A DNA stretch of 64,000 nucleotides from Casuarius casuarius (Eukaryota; Chordata; Aves; Casuariiformes; Casuariidae): the NCBI GenBank assembly GCA_003342895.1, contig PTFA01000042.1:248001-312000 (forward strand). The letters run 5' to 3'. Positions within the stretch are counted from its first letter, which is position 1. Every line of letters starts with the position of its first letter. The translations under genes were made by a program, and so were the position numbers. Shown here piece by piece: positions 60,441 through 64,000 of the stretch. Under the pieces are notes generated by a model, which did no database searches, was not told the origin of the DNA, and worked only from the letters and a program-made list of their open reading frames with translations.

Positions 60441-60451
60441 TGCTGAGTCAT
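60441..60451 (+). promoter_or_regulatory. Perfect BACH/NF-E2 site, copy 2
   Basis: A second exact TGCTGAGTCAT, 441 bases from the first, in the same orientation and in the same CR1. Confidence 0.5.
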
Positions 60452-61500
60452 TATCATCAGCAATCTTTATAGTTCACTTTCTCTTTCAAATAATTTATGA
60501 GCATGTTGAACACACAAATCCTTACTGGACCCATGTAGGAACTTCCTCTACAGTGAAGGTTAATTATTTATTGCTGCCTTCTCTTTCCTGTCTCTTAACC
60601 CATTATTCATCCGTAACAGGACCTCTATCTTGCAAAGAACCTCGGTTAGGTAGTTATTACAAAAACCCATTTTGGAATCCCAAATATGGCTCACTCCAAG
60701 CTCTTGTAGTATTTGTAACTTCGCTCTTCAGGTCATACTGTCCCTTCTCCATCATATCTGTTATGGGTCTTTCAATTCTTCCCCTATTATAACTTCAAAC
60801 AGCTTGATCTCTGCAGGCAGCAGAAGTACTAAACTGTAGCTCCCTGCGTCTTCCCATAGCTCTTTTTAAAAGAACTTTCCTTTTCTCTAATGCTTAGGCT
60901 GTAGGAGATGCACACGCTTTTTAGGTCAAGAATTAGTATGTGAGATCCTGAAGAGCTGAATGAAAACCATCTGGTCCTGATCAATTGTTACTATTAGTTT
61001 TATCTATTTGTTTTACAGCTCTTATATTGATGCTTCTGTTCAGCAATTTCTCAAGCTGATTCTTTGGCTAGATGCTGAAATAGGCAGCTCCATACTCTTC
61101 CCCATCCTGGAGGTAGATGTAAAGAATTGATCCAGCATTTCTGCTCTGGCTTTAACTTTCTTGCATATTTTTCTTGCATCCATTTCATCTTCTGGTTCTA
61201 CATACACACAGGTTGATTTTCCACTTATAAGTTTGGAAAAATCTCTTGCTGTTGGCTTTTCTGCCTTGAAAAAAATTTTGCTGTGTTTTTCTTATTATGG
61301 TTTTATATTTAATTAGGTTGAGTTAATGCTCTTTTCTACTTTCCTTGTTTGGACATAGCTTCCACCTCTGGAAGGATGCCTTTTTACTGTTAATAGCTTT
61401 CTTTACTCTGCTGTTTGACCACACCAACATTTTCAGGAATCTTTTGAGGGTCATTTTTGATACATGGTATGCTTATATTCTGTAAGCCTCTGATATACTG

Positions 61501-63039
61501 TCTTCAGACACACTCAGATCACCTATAAGCATTTTGACCCTTTAGATGCTGCTTTTAGTTTTATGACATGTTCAAATACTTCTACCAGGCCTGCGTAATT
61601 TCAGTGTGCACAGATAAAAATTTTGCATAGCAAATGAAACAAGCAGATCAGCAAATATCAGAAAACTAGTCTGGGCGAAGTTAAATTCTGAACTTTTGGC
61701 AAGATCAAGATCACCCTGTTCTTTGGATTGGGTCCTGCCTGTTACCAGAAACACATATTAAACCCTGCTGCCCCTGCCCTGCTGAGCTCTGCAGAAATGC
61801 CCGTGTGCCCAACGGGGCCATGACTGGGTTCCTGCTGCACTGTCCTGCTGAAAGTAAAGTTTTCTTTTGAAAATGCTTTTTAGGGATTTCTTGGTGAAGA
61901 CCAAAGGCAGGCCTAGTCCTGCTCTTCCTCAGGCCCACGAGCGGCACATTTCCTATGGGGTGAGCAGCCAGCCGTTGCCTTCCCCCTGCCTGCGGAAGCC
62001 CCGAGCCCCCGGGTCCCACTTCTACCTTGTGCTCAGCCAGGCCCTGGGCATTGAGGAGAGAAGAGGACTAGGGAAGGGTCTGCAGGTGCCAGGGAGGACA
62101 GACTGAGTCTGCGCAGTGGGAAGCCTGTTGCGTCTTGTGTTTTTCCAACCCTACAATAGGCAGGTGTGATAATATATATTTTGACCATGAATGTGTTGAA
62201 TCCAAATTGATGTCAGGGAGGAGACTGAGTGTCTCATGCCGTCCTGGGAAAGGGGACCCAAGCTGAAGACCCTGCAGCTTAGATGTGGAAGGAAAACATT
62301 GGTCAAGACTTCAGAAGTGATTTAGTGACTCCTGGCTGTCCAAATTTTGGGTGGGTACTTTGCTTCCCCCAGGCAGAAAGTGGCCCCTCTCTCATCTGTA
62401 CAGGGTGGGGACTCAGCAACATACACATGGGATGCCCAAGAGGCCTCCTGCTGCTGGCTGGCCTCTGCCCTGATGCTTAGATATGGCAGCCTCTCTGCAC
62501 TGCCTCACATTTATTAAAAACAAAACGAACAAACAAAAGGGTCCAGGATGTTGCTTGCTTCTTCACACTTTTTTTTTGGGGGGGGGGCGGGGGAGGACAT
62601 GGTAAATTCAATGATTAAAAATGAAAATAAGAAAGGAAATAATGCATGGAAGAAGGGAAAGTGATTTGACTATGTCTTGCTATCCATTATTACTAAACTG
62701 AGGAGACACAACTCAGAACAAGGATGTGTTGCTTTTGCATTTATTATATAAAATCTTTACTCTATCAAGAAGAAACTGAGGATTCTTGCAGCTTCTTGGG
62801 AGCAGAATAGAGGGGAGTCACTTGATGTCTCCGCTTAGCTTTTTTTGTTGTCCTTAAACAATCAATGTCACCGCTGTGATAAGGACATTCGATTTAATGA
62901 TCTGAAAATTAAGGTAAATAGTTGAGGGACCCCAGAGAAAACAAACTGCATTTAGAAGCTAATTGACATAGAATAGAATAAATTGACCAGTTATCCCTGA
63001 GCTTGCTCGTGAGGATCAAAAGCCTGAACTGGCTCCTGT
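61501..63039. other. Region between two CR1 copies, with a GC-richer block
   Basis: 61720-62120 is distinctly GC-richer than its surroundings, with several CpGs (for example around CACGAGCGGCACATT and CTGCGGAAGCCCCGAG), and has open frames of 79 codons (plus, 61867-62106) and 102 codons (minus, 61711-62019). I recognise no domain. It could be a solitary LTR or other repeat relic, or an unannotated exon. A poly-T/poly-G junction lies at 62570-62593. Confidence 0.5.
62578..62593 (+). repeat. Poly-G run after poly-T
   Basis: Ten G, one C, five G directly following a T run of eight. One of several T/G or T/C homopolymer junctions in the window. Confidence 0.85.
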
Positions 63040-63530
63040 GTAAGGAGTGGGCTAGTAAGCTGCAGCCTGGAGGTGACATGAGAGATATGATGGAGGTCCT
63101 ACAGGGTCATGGCTAGCACAGAGGGGCTGCACGTTCAACATCCCTTCTAGGGGCCATCAAATGAAGTTGGTAGGAAGCAAGTTCAAAGCAAGCAAGAAGT
63201 AGCTCTTCTCTTAGTGGATGGCTTAGACTTCTTGCCAGAAGGTATGTATCAGTGCTAAAACATTGCATATGTTCAAAGAGAGGGTGGACAAGTGCTTGGA
63301 GAAGTAACTCTCAATGGAAGTCTAATATGCAGTCACATCTAGCTTAGGAATTTTCCTAACTCTGAATAATGGGAAGGAGATTATTGAGAGAGTATTAGGG
63401 GAAGCATCATGCTTGTTTGTCCACTCTTCTTACCCTGGCATCTGCTTATGGCCCCCGTTGCAGACTCTACATTAGATGGGCTCTTGGTCTCACCTTATGT
63501 GGCTGCTTTTATGCTGTTATCATTTCTGGT
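63040..63530 (+). mobile_element. Ancient CR1 LINE 3' end (plus strand)
   Basis: Ordered CR1 blocks: GATATGATGGAGGTCCTACA, CCATCAAATGAAGTTGGTAG followed by AAGCAAGTTCAAAGCAAGCA, GTTCAAAGAGAGGGTGGACA, GGCATCTGCTTATGGCCCC, and the diagnostic tail AGATGGGCTCTTGGTCTCAC. It is 5'-truncated and strongly diverged, of the same type as the minus-strand copy at 59543-61500 but in inverted orientation. Confidence 0.85.
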
Positions 63531-64000
63531 GCACAAATCTGTGTAGGAACGTTATCATGATGTTAGAATCTGATTTCTCATTTTTTACAATGGAACTTTG
63601 TTGAGTATTTCAAAATCATGTGAGGAGATGTTGGTAAGATTAAGGTTTAAGCATGAAGGATGCTGTAAGACTACTTCAGTGAAGTCTGTACCAGTTGACA
63701 CTCAGCACTGAGCAGGTAGCTGGAGGTTCAGTTTCACCCTGAGTATTCCCAAGGCAGATAAAAATGCAGTGTGGTCCTTGGGCTCCTTTTTAGCATTTTG
63801 AGGGGAAAAAAGGAATAGTTACTCCTATCCTGCAGTGTGAAACAGGCTACAGAACTGTACCAGTTAAGGTCATCGGCTTTCATTTCCTCAGGCACATCTT
63901 TCAGAAGGACACTGAGTAAGCGAGCAAACACTTTAAGGAAGAAGACTATCATATTCTTTCATTGATTGTTTTAATGGTTTTTAAATAATATGAAAATAAA
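63531..64000. other. Terminal stretch, nothing recognised
   Basis: AT-rich DNA. A 72-codon open frame on the minus strand (63734-63952) has no recognisable domain. Confidence 0.6.

Larger units (their letters stand above)
59543..61500 (-). mobile_element. Ancient CR1-type LINE, about 2 kb, minus strand
   Basis: Read on the minus strand this is a decayed CR1 ORF2 (reverse transcriptase) plus 3' end. Landmarks on the plus strand, all reverse complements of the element: GGGCTCTGTCTAGTTTCTGACAGTGG-like tail at about 59576-59607, CTTCTCCATACTATCCATGATTTTG at 59944-59968, a TTTATGAGCATGTTGAACAC block at 60494-60513, ACCATCTGGTCCTGA at 60966-60980 (encoding SGPDG on the minus strand, the conserved RT 'GPDG' motif), and GGAAGGATGCCTTTTTACTG at 61371-61390. 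Many stops and indels mark it as dead. It is the same CR1 type as the plus-strand fragment at 63040. A 61-base poly(A) tract splits it. Confidence 0.85.

Noticed and set aside
59920..60792. Two frames with similar peptides (AES.S.A.FI.HF) suggesting a duplicated gene
   Set aside because: Both lie in the decayed minus-strand CR1. The two places map to different parts of the CR1, so the similarity is most likely chance in T-rich sequence.

Overview
This 64 kb window is vertebrate, most likely avian, nuclear DNA. It is AT-rich and intron-dominated, carries a single CpG island, and has few repeats. The repeats I recognise are CR1-type LINE remnants (the usual sauropsid/bird LINE), microsatellites and homopolymers. 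No bacterial or viral genes, tRNA, rRNA or CRISPR array were seen. The species cannot be fixed from the sequence alone.

The one gene I can support is BACH1, the BTB/CNC-bZIP heme-responsive repressor, complete on the + strand. Its layout is: CpG-island promoter (about 16060-17180, broken by an 85-N gap at 16226-16310); non-coding exon 1 ending at 16604; 12 kb intron 1; exon 2 (28633-28930) with the start codon at 28691; exon 3 (33123-34511); exon 4 (36213-36419) with the basic region and first zipper half; and terminal exon 5 (41225 onward) with the stop at 41684-41686. All splice junctions are GT/AG and phase 0, and the spliced CDS encodes 765 residues. A roughly 3.1 kb 3' UTR probably ends after the AATAAA at 44785. 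It carries let-7, miR-196 and miR-155 seed matches, and all three microRNA families are known BACH1 regulators.

Region by region: 1-16059 is upstream non-coding DNA in which I recognise no exon. 16060-44810 is BACH1, with a CR1 3' end in intron 4 (38583-39322), a CR1 tail fragment in intron 2 (31452-31590) and an 86-nt near-perfect hairpin in intron 2 (30500-30585). 44811-59541 is unannotated downstream DNA with microsatellites, G-quadruplex motifs, a CTCF-like motif and a diverged 85-bp duplication. 59543-61500 is a strongly decayed 2 kb CR1 on the minus strand, interrupted by a 61-nt poly(A) tract. 63040-63530 is a second fragment of the same CR1 type on the plus strand.

The most useful leads are: the intron-2 hairpin; two perfect TGCTGAGTCAT (BACH/NF-E2 consensus) sites 440 bp apart inside the decayed CR1 downstream of BACH1; an upstream ORF overlapping the BACH1 start codon; an intron-3 read-through that would give a BTB-only protein; and a miR-155 8-mer overlapping a poly(A) hexamer in the 3' UTR. 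I see no wholly new gene system. The domain and family assignments rest on my recognition of BACH1 and CR1 sequences, not on a database search.
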